NCBI GenBank assembly: GCA_013791935.1
Contig: VMSV01000238.1
Span: forward strand, 1 to 64,000
Length of the DNA stretch: 64,000 nt
Direction of reading: 5' to 3'
DNA from: Desulfobacteraceae bacterium
GTDB lineage: Bacteria > Desulfobacterota > Desulfobacteria > Desulfobacterales > UBA5616
Part shown: in pieces, positions 27,825-37,172 of the stretch
Position numbering within the stretch: position 1 is the stretch's first letter
How the letters are laid out: the number at the start of each line of letters is the position of its first letter
Position numbers and translations under genes: made by a program
Notes under the pieces: generated by a model
Seen by the model: the letters and a program-made list of their open reading frames with translations, nothing else
Databases searched by the model: none
Told to the model about the DNA's origin: nothing

Positions 27825-29557
27825 ACCTTGAAAATCTTGATTTACAACAGCGCATAGCGGTTACCACCGACTCCAAAAAGGTCATGGTTATTGCCGGGGC
27901 AGGGAGTGGTAAAACGAGGGTCCTGACTTCCAGGGTCGAATATCTGATCCATGAAAAGAAGGTGAGCCCATTTGAAATCATGTGCTTTACCTTCACCCGG
28001 GCAGGCGCAAACGAAATGAAAACCCGGCTTGAGAAGTCCATCGGGAGCGATGTTTACAAACTCCACATCGGAACCATGCACAGCCTCGCTTTAAACTATA
28101 TCCGGCGCTTTGGTGAAGTCCTGGGGATTCGGCCGGCGACCGTGACCGTGTATAACGAATGGGAAAGTCAATTTCTCTTGAAAGAGGTTGCCAAGGATTT
28201 GGGCGTCTACAACGGCAAAGCGTGGAAAATCCCCAAAAAAGAAATCGATGAGATATTCAACGATTATTATGCTGCGGGTATTGAGCCATGGGAGTCCCAC
28301 AAGGCTTTCATTCTTTTTAAAGCCTTCCTTCAGCGGTGCCGGGAGAATAACGCCCTGACTTATGGAGGATTGATCCTTGGTTTTCGGATGCTGATTCCTG
28401 AGCTTAAAAAACGCCTGCATGTTCGGCATATCCTCATCGATGAGGTTCAAGATATCGACATGCTTCAGCATGACATTATTTCTCTGTTATCAGGGGCCTT
28501 TGATGCTTCGGTTTTCATGGTGGGTGATTTAAGCCAGTCCATTTTTGCATGGCGGGGGGCTGTCCCGGAATTCATGCTGGACCTGCAGACTCATTTTGAC
28601 GTTCACAAACTCGAAACGAATTATCGATCTGTCTCCGGGATCGTTGAAGCCGCAAACCGCGTGATCCGGCATAATGAGATCCGGATACCCTTGGATATGA
28701 GGCCTACAAGAATCGGTGTCGGGGTTCAGGAACTTTATGACACTGATTCAGAAGCGGTCATAAAATTTATTCAAACTCTTATCCCCTATGCTGCAATCCA
28801 GCCAAAAGATATTACAATCCTTGCCCGGAATCACGTTTTATTAAAGCGCATTTCGTCCCTGATGGACGAACAGGAGATAAGGCACCAGTATGTAGGCCGG
28901 AAGTCTGACCTTGCCCATTCTGAGGGTTTAAGGCGGTTCATTGCCTTCTTTAAACTGCTTTTGAACAAACAGGATAATTTCAGCTTTCTTTTGATTAAAG
29001 ATATCCTCGGTCTGGATAGGCAGCAATATGGCCAGATCAGAAAAAACGCTGTTGAAAGTGGCGTCAGTCATTTTGAAGCCTGGTTTAATTCTGATACCGG
29101 AGACTTTAAAAATTTGTTTTCGGCGGAGTATTCAGATTTCGACGAAATTATTGACGCGGTTGATTCCGCAACCTCATCCCCTGAAAATCAAGAAATCACC
29201 TCGTTTATCAGAGCCTCCGAAACCAGCGACTTAAAATCTTTCCTGGACTGGATAACCACATACGACATCAGCGACGAAGCAGCAGAAACCTTTGAAGGTA
29301 TCCGCCTTATGACCATCCATGCGGCCAAGGGCCTTGAGTGGCCCGTGGTTATTCTTGCCGGGTGCAATGAAGGGCTTTTACCCTCCAAAAAGGCTGTTGG
29401 AAGCGGCCAAATTGAAGAAGAAAGAAGGCTTTTCTATGTGGCCATGACCAGGGCCAGAGACAACCTTGTTTTGACGATCCGGCCAGAAAAAAAGGAAGCT
29501 GATTCCGGCAAGATTTATGAAAGCCCGGTGTCGAGATTTATCCATGAATTATCTTGA
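27821..29557 (+). CDS. UvrD/Rep-family SF1 helicase
   Basis: VIAGAGSGKTRVLTSRV, TFTRAGANEMKTRL, ILIDEVQDID, GDLSQSIFAWRGA, TIHAAKGLEWPVV, VAMTRARDNLVL. Confidence 0.95.
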   Translation: MNLENLDLQQRIAVTTDSKKVMVIAGAGSGKTRVLTSRVEYLIHEKKVSPFEIMCFTFTRAGANEMKTRLEKSIGSDVYKLHIGTMHSLALNYIRRFGEVLGIRPATVTVYNEWESQFLLKEVAKDLGVYNGKAWKIPKKEIDEIFNDYYAAGIEPWESHKAFILFKAFLQRCRENNALTYGGLILGFRMLIPELKKRLHVRHILIDEVQDIDMLQHDIISLLSGAFDASVFMVGDLSQSIFAWRGAVPEFMLDLQTHFDVHKLETNYRSVSGIVEAANRVIRHNEIRIPLDMRPTRIGVGVQELYDTDSEAVIKFIQTLIPYAAIQPKDITILARNHVLLKRISSLMDEQEIRHQYVGRKSDLAHSEGLRRFIAFFKLLLNKQDNFSFLLIKDILGLDRQQYGQIRKNAVESGVSHFEAWFNSDTGDFKNLFSAEYSDFDEIIDAVDSATSSPENQEITSFIRASETSDLKSFLDWITTYDISDEAAETFEGIRLMTIHAAKGLEWPVVILAGCNEGLLPSKKAVGSGQIEEERRLFYVAMTRARDNLVLTIRPEKKEADSGKIYESPVSRFIHELS

Positions 29558-29584
29558 ACGACTTTAAGTCAAAAGGATGAACAA

Positions 29585-29845
29585 GTGGCCTTTTATCGTT
29601 CACAAAAATACCATGTGTGGTTAAAAAAACAAGAATGCATTAGATGCGGAAACCCGGATACTACACCGCACCATATTAAAGGGATAGGTCATCTTTCCGG
29701 GTGCGCTTTACGGGCTCCTGATTGGGCTCAAATGCCTCTTTGCATCCCATGCCATGAAGAAGTCCAAAAAATGGTTCCGATTGAGCAATGGGAATGGGCG
29801 CTACGAACCCTTGGACAGGCTATCGAGCAGGGTGTTTTTAAATGA
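29585..29845 (+). CDS. DUF968/Ref-like HNH-type nuclease (GTG start)
   Basis: CIRCGNPDTTPHHIKGIGHLSG...DWAQMPLCIPCHEEVQ. Confidence 0.72.
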   Translation: MAFYRSQKYHVWLKKQECIRCGNPDTTPHHIKGIGHLSGCALRAPDWAQMPLCIPCHEEVQKMVPIEQWEWALRTLGQAIEQGVFK

Positions 29846-29890
29846 ACCTATATCCTGAAACCATCCAGATGAAGCCGAAGGGTCTATGAT

Positions 29891-30679
29891 ATGGCAAGAA
29901 GCAGAATGATACGCCCTGAGTTTTTCGATGATGAAAAGCTCAGTGAGTGCTCACTGAGGGCTCGATTACTATTCATTGCATTGTGGGTGAATAGTGATGA
30001 TTACGGTGTTGTGAAGGGAAATCCCGCATGGTTGAGAGCGCAAGCGTTCCCCTATGACAATGTGGGTCCGAAAGATATCCTGGAGGATTTGAAGTCCCTC
30101 CAAAAAATAAAGAGCATTGCTCCATTCACACATAGCGGTGAATCGTACTACTACATAAGGCATTGGAAAAAGTATCAAAAAGTAAACAGACCTTCCAAAG
30201 AAAATAGAAATCCCGCCCCCCCTCACGAACTACTCACTGAGCCTTCACTGAGCCCTCACGGAATACTCATTGACCAAACAGAAACAGAAACAGAAACAGA
30301 AACAGAAACAGAAACTGAAACAGAATATGATTGCTCGGAGCTGAAAAACAACTCCGAGCCGGAACCAGTTCTCCCTGTCATTGAAATTCCCCTAATTCCA
30401 AAGCATGGAACATATCAGATTTTTCGAAAAGACATCGACGAATGGGAAAAAGATTTTCCGGGTATAGATGTCCATCAGTCCCTGAGAAATTTGAAACAAT
30501 GGAATCTCTCAAGCCCCAACAGGAGAAAGACCAAAGCTGGTATCAGAAAGCACATTACCGGTTGGCTTGCCCGTGATCAGGATAACTCCAAGTGCCAAAA
30601 AAGGGGATCGTTGTTGGAAAATAACATGCAGGCGGCGGTAGAGGCGGAAAGGTTGTTATTTGGCCATGAACCAGAATGA
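29891..30679 (+). CDS. Phage replication initiator, O-like
   Basis: Winged-helix-like N-part (MARSRMIRPEFFDDEKLSECSLRARLLFIALWVNSDDYGVVKGNP), TE-rich linker, upstream of P-like gene. Confidence 0.75.
   Translation: MARSRMIRPEFFDDEKLSECSLRARLLFIALWVNSDDYGVVKGNPAWLRAQAFPYDNVGPKDILEDLKSLQKIKSIAPFTHSGESYYYIRHWKKYQKVNRPSKENRNPAPPHELLTEPSLSPHGILIDQTETETETETETETETEYDCSELKNNSEPEPVLPVIEIPLIPKHGTYQIFRKDIDEWEKDFPGIDVHQSLRNLKQWNLSSPNRRKTKAGIRKHITGWLARDQDNSKCQKRGSLLENNMQAAVEAERLLFGHEPE
29939..29958. repeat. Inverted repeat CTCAGTGAG-TG-CTCACTGAG in O-like gene
   Basis: 9-bp perfect arms, 2-nt centre; half site matches the downstream iterons. Confidence 0.85.
30222..30276 (+). repeat. Five 11-bp iteron-like repeats in O-like gene (candidate replication origin)
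   Basis: CTCACGAACTA, CTCACTGAGCC, TTCACTGAGCC, CTCACGGAATA, CTCATTGACCA at 30222/30233/30244/30255/30266. Confidence 0.75.
30279..30326 (+). repeat. (CAGAAA)6 plus CTGAAA plus CAGAAT microsatellite encoding the Thr-Glu repeat
   Basis: 8 hexamer units, directly abuts the iterons. Confidence 0.95.
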
Positions 30680-31175
30680 TTTTAAAAAGTTTTCCCATGA
30701 TATCGTTTTGCTGGCTGAAGTCCACGGGAAAACGGTTACCGCTGGTATGGTCGGGATCTATTTCAAAGTTCTGGAAGAATATAACACCGAAGCCGTCAAC
30801 ATGGCCATGACAGTCGCAGTTAAGACCCTGAAGTTTTTTCCAAAGCCTGCGGAGCTTATTGAAATCATCGAAAGCAAAAACCAGACTTTGAACATTGAGG
30901 ATCGTGCGCTCATGGTCTCAACTCGGATCATCTCTCACATGCGGGCCTATGGCGGGACAAAGCTTCCTGATTTGGAAGATGATCCCATTGCCAGGGATTT
31001 AATGACCAGAAGATGGCCGTATCTGAACTTTGCAAGCTCTGTTTTGGAGTCAGAATTGAAGTGGTGGCAGAAGGAGTTCATGGAGGCATACAGGGTTTTT
31101 TCAGAAACGAGCCTTCAGATCACAAGTGAATCTCAAAAATTAAAACAAATCGTGGACGGAATTTTCGGAGGATAA
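30664..31175 (+). CDS. Phage replication protein P-like / helicase-loader-like
   Basis: [34 protein letters not shown]...[27 protein letters not shown]. Confidence 0.65.
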
Positions 31176-31176
31176 A

Positions 31177-31596
31177 ATGTCAGGAGTAAACAAAGCAATA
31201 ATTTTGGGGCGATTGGGGAAAGATCCTGAAGTCAGATATACCCAGGATGGACGTGCCATCGCAAATTTCAGTGTAGCCACATCGGAAGAATGGAAAGATA
31301 AGTCCACCGGTGAGAAAATGGAGCGAACCGAATGGCATCGGATTGTTGCGTTCAATAAACTCGGGGAAATCTGTGGTGAATATCTGTCTAAGGGTTCGCA
31401 GGTATATCTGGAAGGCAAGATCCAAACCCGCGAATGGACCGACAAGGACGGCAACAAGAGATATACCACGGAGATTGTGGCTTCATCGATTCAATTCATC
31501 GGTTCAAGGTCTGAAGGCCAGGGATCATCGGAGAGAGGAAACCACGATCAAGGGCAATCTTATTCAGACATGCCGGATGATGATATCCCGTTTTGA
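31177..31596 (+). CDS. ssb: Single-stranded DNA-binding protein
   Basis: [39 protein letters not shown] ... MPDDDIPF C-terminal tip. Confidence 0.97.
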   Translation: MSGVNKAIILGRLGKDPEVRYTQDGRAIANFSVATSEEWKDKSTGEKMERTEWHRIVAFNKLGEICGEYLSKGSQVYLEGKIQTREWTDKDGNKRYTTEIVASSIQFIGSRSEGQGSSERGNHDQGQSYSDMPDDDIPF

Positions 31597-31611
31597 GAAG
31601 GAGGTGAAAAA

Positions 31612-32031
31612 GTGATTCGAATAGGCATTGATCCTGATTTGGAAAAAAACGGTTATGCGCTCATGGTGAATGATAAAATAGTGGCCTTGGATAATCTTCC
31701 ATTCTTCGATCTGTGTGAACGGCTCAGAGTTCACAACCAGAAGTCAAATCGGCTCATGGTTGTCATCGAGGGCGGTTGGATCATTAAAAAATCCAACTGG
31801 CACGAGGCTCAGGGGCGGGGCATGGCGGAGCGGATAGCAAAGAACGTCGGAGAGAACCACGGAGCCGGGAAATTGATCGTTGAATGGTGTAAGCGCATGA
31901 ATATCCCGCATGAGATCGTGAAGCCCAAGGGAAAATTAGATTCAGATCATTTTAAAAAAATGACCGGATGGAACGGTAGGACAAACCAGGAGCAGCGAGA
32001 CGCTGCAATGCTGATCTGGGGGAGGCAATAA
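31612..32031 (+). CDS. RuvC-like Holliday-junction resolvase (GTG start)
   Basis: IRIGIDPDLEKNGYALM, VVIEGGW, TNQEQRDAAMLIWG acidic motifs. Confidence 0.75.
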   Translation: MIRIGIDPDLEKNGYALMVNDKIVALDNLPFFDLCERLRVHNQKSNRLMVVIEGGWIIKKSNWHEAQGRGMAERIAKNVGENHGAGKLIVEWCKRMNIPHEIVKPKGKLDSDHFKKMTGWNGRTNQEQRDAAMLIWGRQ

Positions 32032-32492
32032 TGGCAAACCGAGAAGCGTGCGAACTGTATATCGAGCAAGAAATCAAAGAAGGCTTGGCAGAGGGGAAAA
32101 AGCCCCATTCCATCGGCAAAGACTTGTCTGCGTGGGTTGGGAAGATGTTTGAAGTGAATATCAGCCCAAGAACTCTTGAAACGAGGGCCAGGCGAATAAA
32201 GAAGGTCACTTCAAATGGAGTGAAAAAATCAAAGCCAACTGAAATCATTGAAAATCCAACCCCTGAAATTATTAAAAATCGGCATCCTCAAGGCGGCGGT
32301 GCAAGAGAAGGTGCCGGGAGACCCCCCGTCATTCCCCCCGTCGAAAAAGAGTATGTGAGAACAGATACCGAAGCAATGCAGATGGTAACAATCGCTATTT
32401 TACAGCTTGAGAGAATAAGGATCGAAGACCCTAAGCGGATCGAGGGCCTGAATAAAGTCAAATCATGGATAGAGGATCAATTAAAATTATAA
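32031..32492 (+). CDS. Hypothetical phage DNA-binding-like protein
   Basis: GGGAREGAGRPPV motif; tightly packed operon. Confidence 0.55.
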   Translation: MANREACELYIEQEIKEGLAEGKKPHSIGKDLSAWVGKMFEVNISPRTLETRARRIKKVTSNGVKKSKPTEIIENPTPEIIKNRHPQGGGAREGAGRPPVIPPVEKEYVRTDTEAMQMVTIAILQLERIRIEDPKRIEGLNKVKSWIEDQLKL

Positions 32493-32503
32493 CGGAGGCT
32501 AAA

Positions 32504-33277
32504 ATGACACAGAAAATTCAAGAGAGCAAAAATTATGGGATGTTTCAATTGCATGAGTTCAACCGGGATGTTTTCAATACTATAAAACTTGAGGTGTCCA
32601 TGAAAAAACATGGATGGATAGATGCTTATCCGATGCACGTTACAAGAAATTATGATGGCAAACTGAAGATAAAAGAAGGACATCACAGGTTTGAAGCCGC
32701 CAAAAAGATAGGAATAGCAGTCAAATATGTGGTTTGCTCCGATAGCTCGACTCTTGCAGAATTGGTCGATTCAACAAGGGCATGGATCATGTTGGATCAT
32801 TTGCGGTCAAAGACCAGATCAGGCAACCCCAATTATATCGCTATCAAGGATTACTGTGATGAAACAGGCATCCCCGTGGGCTTATCAATATCGTTGATTG
32901 CTGGTCAAAACGCTGGATCATCCAACCACACAAAAGCTTTTAAGTTGGGAACCTTTAAGGTAGGTGACCCATTACATGCAAACCAGGTCAAGAATATTGT
33001 ATTGCACATGAAAAAGATCGGTATCAGGTTCGCGTCAACCTCGCTTTTTATACAAGCCCTTTCAAAAGTCCTTCGAGTAGATGAATTTTCAATTATTCGG
33101 TTTAAAGAGAAAATCTCCGCCCATGCAACCCTTTTTGACAGGCAACCAAATTTGCGAGGTTATTTAAACGCGATAGAATTGATTTACAACCGGCAAAGTA
33201 AAGAGAAGATCCCCCTTGCATTTTTAGCGGATGAAAAAAACAAAGAACGGCAGATTAATTTTGGAAGACGCGAATAA
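32504..33277 (+). CDS. ParB/Srx-like N-terminal domain phage protein
   Basis: YPMHVTRNYDGKLKIKEGHHRFEAAKKIGIAVKYVV; GGAGG RBS before ATG 32504. Confidence 0.75.
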   Translation: MTQKIQESKNYGMFQLHEFNRDVFNTIKLEVSMKKHGWIDAYPMHVTRNYDGKLKIKEGHHRFEAAKKIGIAVKYVVCSDSSTLAELVDSTRAWIMLDHLRSKTRSGNPNYIAIKDYCDETGIPVGLSISLIAGQNAGSSNHTKAFKLGTFKVGDPLHANQVKNIVLHMKKIGIRFASTSLFIQALSKVLRVDEFSIIRFKEKISAHATLFDRQPNLRGYLNAIELIYNRQSKEKIPLAFLADEKNKERQINFGRRE

Positions 33278-33291
33278 AAGCGGGGGAAAGG

Positions 33292-33708
33292 ATGAAAGAA
33301 ACGTCATACCCTCAATACGTTTTTTCGTGCGGTTGCATTACCGAAACGGCCCGGAAAACTTACCTTACAAATTATCGCATGACCTGCCCAAAGCCTGAGC
33401 ACCTTGGCGCGACCCTGGAAGAAAGGATCATCAAGTGCCAATGCGGGACGATTTTTAGAGTGCTTCCGAAAGACAACCGGTCTTTATGTGACAATTGCAG
33501 AGAGGGCAAACTCCCTGTTGAGTTGGTTCCCAAGCGCGGGAATAGAAACGGGGGCTCTGTGTGGCACGATCCTGGACTCGAGGTTAAGCGATTGGAAAGA
33601 AACCCATGTTTGGACTGTCCGAACGTGGTGAAATCAAAAATAGTTGAACCTTGTAGGTCATGTGCTTATCCAGGAATCTGGGATGACCAAATCAGATTTG
33701 GCGCATAG
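33292..33708 (+). CDS. Cys-rich zinc-ribbon-like phage protein
   Basis: Multiple CxxC/CxC clusters (KCQCGTIF, LCDNC, PCLDCPN, CRSCAYPG). Confidence 0.55.
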   Translation: MKETSYPQYVFSCGCITETARKTYLTNYRMTCPKPEHLGATLEERIIKCQCGTIFRVLPKDNRSLCDNCREGKLPVELVPKRGNRNGGSVWHDPGLEVKRLERNPCLDCPNVVKSKIVEPCRSCAYPGIWDDQIRFGA

Positions 33709-33805
33709 AAAGATATTTCTAAGTCCACACTAAAAAACCACAATATGAGGACAAAACCATTTTTTTACATGCTACCATTATGCCTAATTATCCTCCTGTC
33801 CCATA

Positions 33806-33840
33806 GTATCGCCTGCCCACCGCCCAGGGGCAGGCGATAC
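33806..33840 (+). other. 13-bp perfect-stem hairpin without U tract, before late genes
   Basis: GTATCGCCTGCCC-ACCGCCCAG-GGGCAGGCGATAC. Confidence 0.85.
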
Positions 33841-33862
33841 GCCTCAAAAAAAAAGGTGGTTT

Positions 33863-34351
33863 ATGGCATACAACAAAATTCAATTCGAAGCCCTGATCCG
33901 CAGGGTTCTCGCCAAGATGGAAAAATATGTCCCTAAAGTCAATTCCCCCTCAGCTTTAAATCTTCTCCTTGGAACCGCAGCCGTTGAATCCGAATTCGGA
34001 ACCTTCCTTCAACAACTTGATAATGGCCCTGGACTTGGCCCATTTCAGATGGAACCGAATACCGAGGCCGACAACTGGTTAAATTATATTCAGTTCCGGA
34101 AACCTCTGAAAGAGTGCCTTTATGATCTATGTGAGGCCACAGGACCCCAGCCGGAAAAGCTTGAGACTGATCTTGTCTATGCCATCGCCATGGCCCGGAT
34201 CAAATACCTCAGAGCCAATGGGAATATCCCGGCTTCGGATAATGTCTCTGGATTGGCTGTCTATTGGAAGGTGCATTACAACACCGTCAAGGGCAAGGGC
34301 AGGGTGGAGGATTTTATCCGAAAATATAATGCCTTTGTGGTGGGGGTGTAG
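33863..34351 (+). CDS. Lysozyme/transglycosylase-like phage protein
   Basis: LLLGTAAVESEFGTFLQQLDNGPGLGPFQMEPNTEADNWLNY pattern. Confidence 0.7.
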   Translation: MAYNKIQFEALIRRVLAKMEKYVPKVNSPSALNLLLGTAAVESEFGTFLQQLDNGPGLGPFQMEPNTEADNWLNYIQFRKPLKECLYDLCEATGPQPEKLETDLVYAIAMARIKYLRANGNIPASDNVSGLAVYWKVHYNTVKGKGRVEDFIRKYNAFVVGV

Positions 34352-34972
34352 ATGGCCGCTCAAGTTAAGATAGATTGGGACAGAATAGAACCCGGATGGA
34401 GGGCAGGGGTATTAAGCGTTCTCCAGCTTGCCGCTGAATATGAGGCCGCAACAAAACAAAGCGTGTCCCACACCGCGATCAACAAGCATTTCAAGGCGCT
34501 CAACATCCCCAGAGACCTCAAGGCCAAAATTAGAGCCAGGGCAGATGCCAAGGTTTCAGCTTCCATGGTTTCAGCGAAGGTTTCAAAGGTGAAGGAAAGA
34601 GACATTATTGAAACCAATGCCGACATCCTGGCAGGCATTCAGATAGCCCACCGTAAGGACATTCCGCTTAAACGTGCGTTGGTTTCAAAACTGTTTGCAG
34701 AGGTCGAGGCCTTGACCGACAACAGCGACATGATCAAGGACCTTCTCAAAGCACTCAAAAAAAATGACAACACACTCCTTGCTTCCATCGCCCAGAAAAT
34801 AGCCTCCCTCCCTCAACGGATCAAAGGGGTTGCTGAATTGGTCACGGCTTATAAATCCCTCATCGGTTTGGAGCGTGAGGCGTTTGGGTTGAATGACCCG
34901 GGTGTGAGCGATCCCAATGCGCCGGATGCAATTTCAGTCACTTTCAGAAGGGCCAGCTTTGAAAAAGATTAA
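34352..34972 (+). CDS. Terminase small subunit-like
   Basis: HTH-like N-terminus (IEPGWRAGVLSVLQLAAEYEAATKQSVSHTAINKHFK), upstream of terL. Confidence 0.72.
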   Translation: MAAQVKIDWDRIEPGWRAGVLSVLQLAAEYEAATKQSVSHTAINKHFKALNIPRDLKAKIRARADAKVSASMVSAKVSKVKERDIIETNADILAGIQIAHRKDIPLKRALVSKLFAEVEALTDNSDMIKDLLKALKKNDNTLLASIAQKIASLPQRIKGVAELVTAYKSLIGLEREAFGLNDPGVSDPNAPDAISVTFRRASFEKD

Positions 34973-36479
34973 CATTGACGATATGGCAGGATTTCAACCG
35001 AGGCAATTGACCGCCTTGGAACTGCTGGATTCTGGCCTTATCAAGTTTCTGCTATATGGCGGAGCCCTTGGGGGTGGAAAGTCCTATTTCCTTCGTTGGT
35101 ATGCAGTCCGCCGTCTCGTTTTGCTTTTTCATTTGTGGGGTATCCGTGGAGCCCAGGGAATGCTTGCTTGTGAGAATTACCCCGCATTGCAGGACCGGCA
35201 GCTATCCAAGATCGGCATTGAGTTTCCCCCATGGCTTGGAAGAATGTACGATTCCCACCGGATGTATGGCAGATGCTTTATCCTTAAACCAAAGTGGGGC
35301 GGCGGCGTGATCTGTTTTCGAAACCTGGACGATCCCTCAAAATATGCTTCTTCCGAATTCGCCTTCATCCTCGTTGATGAGCTCACAAAAAACCCCCTGG
35401 ACACATTCACCCACCTTCGGACCCGGTTACGATGTCCCGGGTTGCCCGATATTGAATGCCAGTTTGTAGGAGCCACAAACCCCGGTTCAATCGGCCATGG
35501 TTGGGTTAAAGCCCTTTGGATGGATAAAGTCTTCGGGGAGGAATGGATAACCCCCGTTGATTACCGGGGATCATTTGCCTATGTGCCATCGACTGCCCAG
35601 GACAATAAGTTTTTGGGTCCTGATTATTGGGCGGTCCTGGCCACACTTCCGGAAAACCTTAGAAAAGCATTCCGTGATGGTAATTGGGATGTCTTTGTCG
35701 GTCAGGCATTTCCTCAATTCTCGAAGGAGATCCATGTTTGTAAGCCTTTCCCGGTCCCGCGAGAAGCCCCGCTCTATTTAACATTTGATTGGGGATACGG
35801 AAAACCTTTCTCTATTGGATGGTGGTTTATCGATGCAGATGGCCGCTGTTTCAGGTTTTCAGAGTGGTATGGATGGGCCAAGGTGCCGGACGAAGGACTC
35901 AGAATAACAGACCCGCAGATTGCCGAAGGAATCAAGGAGCGCGAAATCAAGCTTGATATTGCCGGTAGGCATATCACCCACATCACCCGTCTTGCCGGAC
36001 CGGATTGTTGGAACCGCAAACCGGATTACAAGGGCGGCGGTCAAGGTCCATCGACCGCGGAGGTTTTTGCAGAGTATGGCATCTATCTCACCCCGGGAGA
36101 TCCGAGCAGGGCTTTAAAAATCAGACAATTCCGGCAAAGGTTGGATGTCCCGGGTGATGGTTCCATGCCCATGATGATGATTTTTGAGAACTGCCATCAG
36201 TTTATCCGGACCATCCCGAACATCGTCATGGACAAGAACAACGTCGAGGATGTGGATACGGACACCGAGGACCATATCTATGATGAGGCTTGCCATATTT
36301 GCATGGCCAGGCCCATCGCCATGCGATTACCGAAACCGGAAGGATCGAAGTTCGACAAGAGGATTGAAGATCTGTACCGGAAACCTCCGGTCCCAGGCGC
36401 CGATACATGGGATTACGGTCCCCAGGATGATTTTAACCGGCAGGCCCGGGGAGACGTTTTTGACACGATAATGGAGTGA
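34959..36479 (+). CDS. terL: Terminase large subunit (TTG start likely)
   Basis: LLYGGALGGGKSYFLRW Walker A, FAFILVDELTKN Walker B, nuclease half; AGAAGG 7 nt before TTG 34959. Confidence 0.9.
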   Translation: MKKINIDDMAGFQPRQLTALELLDSGLIKFLLYGGALGGGKSYFLRWYAVRRLVLLFHLWGIRGAQGMLACENYPALQDRQLSKIGIEFPPWLGRMYDSHRMYGRCFILKPKWGGGVICFRNLDDPSKYASSEFAFILVDELTKNPLDTFTHLRTRLRCPGLPDIECQFVGATNPGSIGHGWVKALWMDKVFGEEWITPVDYRGSFAYVPSTAQDNKFLGPDYWAVLATLPENLRKAFRDGNWDVFVGQAFPQFSKEIHVCKPFPVPREAPLYLTFDWGYGKPFSIGWWFIDADGRCFRFSEWYGWAKVPDEGLRITDPQIAEGIKEREIKLDIAGRHITHITRLAGPDCWNRKPDYKGGGQGPSTAEVFAEYGIYLTPGDPSRALKIRQFRQRLDVPGDGSMPMMMIFENCHQFIRTIPNIVMDKNNVEDVDTDTEDHIYDEACHICMARPIAMRLPKPEGSKFDKRIEDLYRKPPVPGADTWDYGPQDDFNRQARGDVFDTIME

Positions 36480-36480
36480 G

Positions 36481-36711
36481 ATGATGATTAAAGACACGAT
36501 GCTTATTGTTTCGTTTCATATGATTTGGGCTCTTGTCTGCGTCGCTTTCGGCTTCTACATGGGCCGGAAGACACGGACAGATGAACCCCTGATCAAGATC
36601 AAGTTACCAGAACTCAAGAAGGATTCACCTTATATCGATAACGGCGGAAGCCCCTTCAATGATGCCCAATGGGATAGTAAAGGTCCAGAGAGGATTGATA
36701 CAATCAAATGA
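36481..36711 (+). CDS. Small single-TM phage protein
   Basis: TM LIVSFHMIWALVCVAFGFYMG. Confidence 0.6.
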   Translation: MMIKDTMLIVSFHMIWALVCVAFGFYMGRKTRTDEPLIKIKLPELKKDSPYIDNGGSPFNDAQWDSKGPERIDTIK

Positions 36712-37172
36712 TACCTGTTTATTGCGAAGTTTGCGAAGCCCAATTTGCACAAGCCGACCATGAAGAACTGAAGGCCCCGATGAAGGGAGCCATGTTCATT
36801 TCTCACCTGGCCAAAAATGGAGTACCGGCCCCGTTTCATCCGAACGCTGAATGGCAATACATGAGATGTCCGTATTGCAAGTTTAGGCCATTCACGTTTG
36901 AGGACCGGGTTTTGATTTTTCCCCCTGCCAGGAAATTCTATGTTTTCGGTGAACCCTTGGATAAGCCAGACAGCGAGAAGACGCTGTATGATCGGAATCA
37001 GGAGACCATTAACAAATTTATCGAGAACTTCGACTCGCAAAATGATTTTGTTAACAATTCTGACGAAGAGGGTTTGAAATTGACCTGCTTTCAATGCAGA
37101 CATTGCGGGAAGCCTTATAAAACTCTAATTCGAATGATGAAACACGAAGCGGATTGCAGCCATGGAAAATAA
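36708..37172 (+). CDS. Zinc-finger-like hypothetical phage protein
   Basis: YCEVCEAQF, RCPYCKF, TCFQCRHCGKPYKTLIRMMKHEADC. Confidence 0.6.
   Translation: MIPVYCEVCEAQFAQADHEELKAPMKGAMFISHLAKNGVPAPFHPNAEWQYMRCPYCKFRPFTFEDRVLIFPPARKFYVFGEPLDKPDSEKTLYDRNQETINKFIENFDSQNDFVNNSDEEGLKLTCFQCRHCGKPYKTLIRMMKHEADCSHGK

Noticed and set aside
33745-33936. 63-aa ORF with signal-like N-terminus (MRTKPFFYMLPLCLIILLSHSIAC), possible small lipoprotein/spanin
   Set aside because: Runs through the 13-bp hairpin and overlaps the lysozyme-like start; no clear RBS and poor lipobox. Kept only as a possibility.
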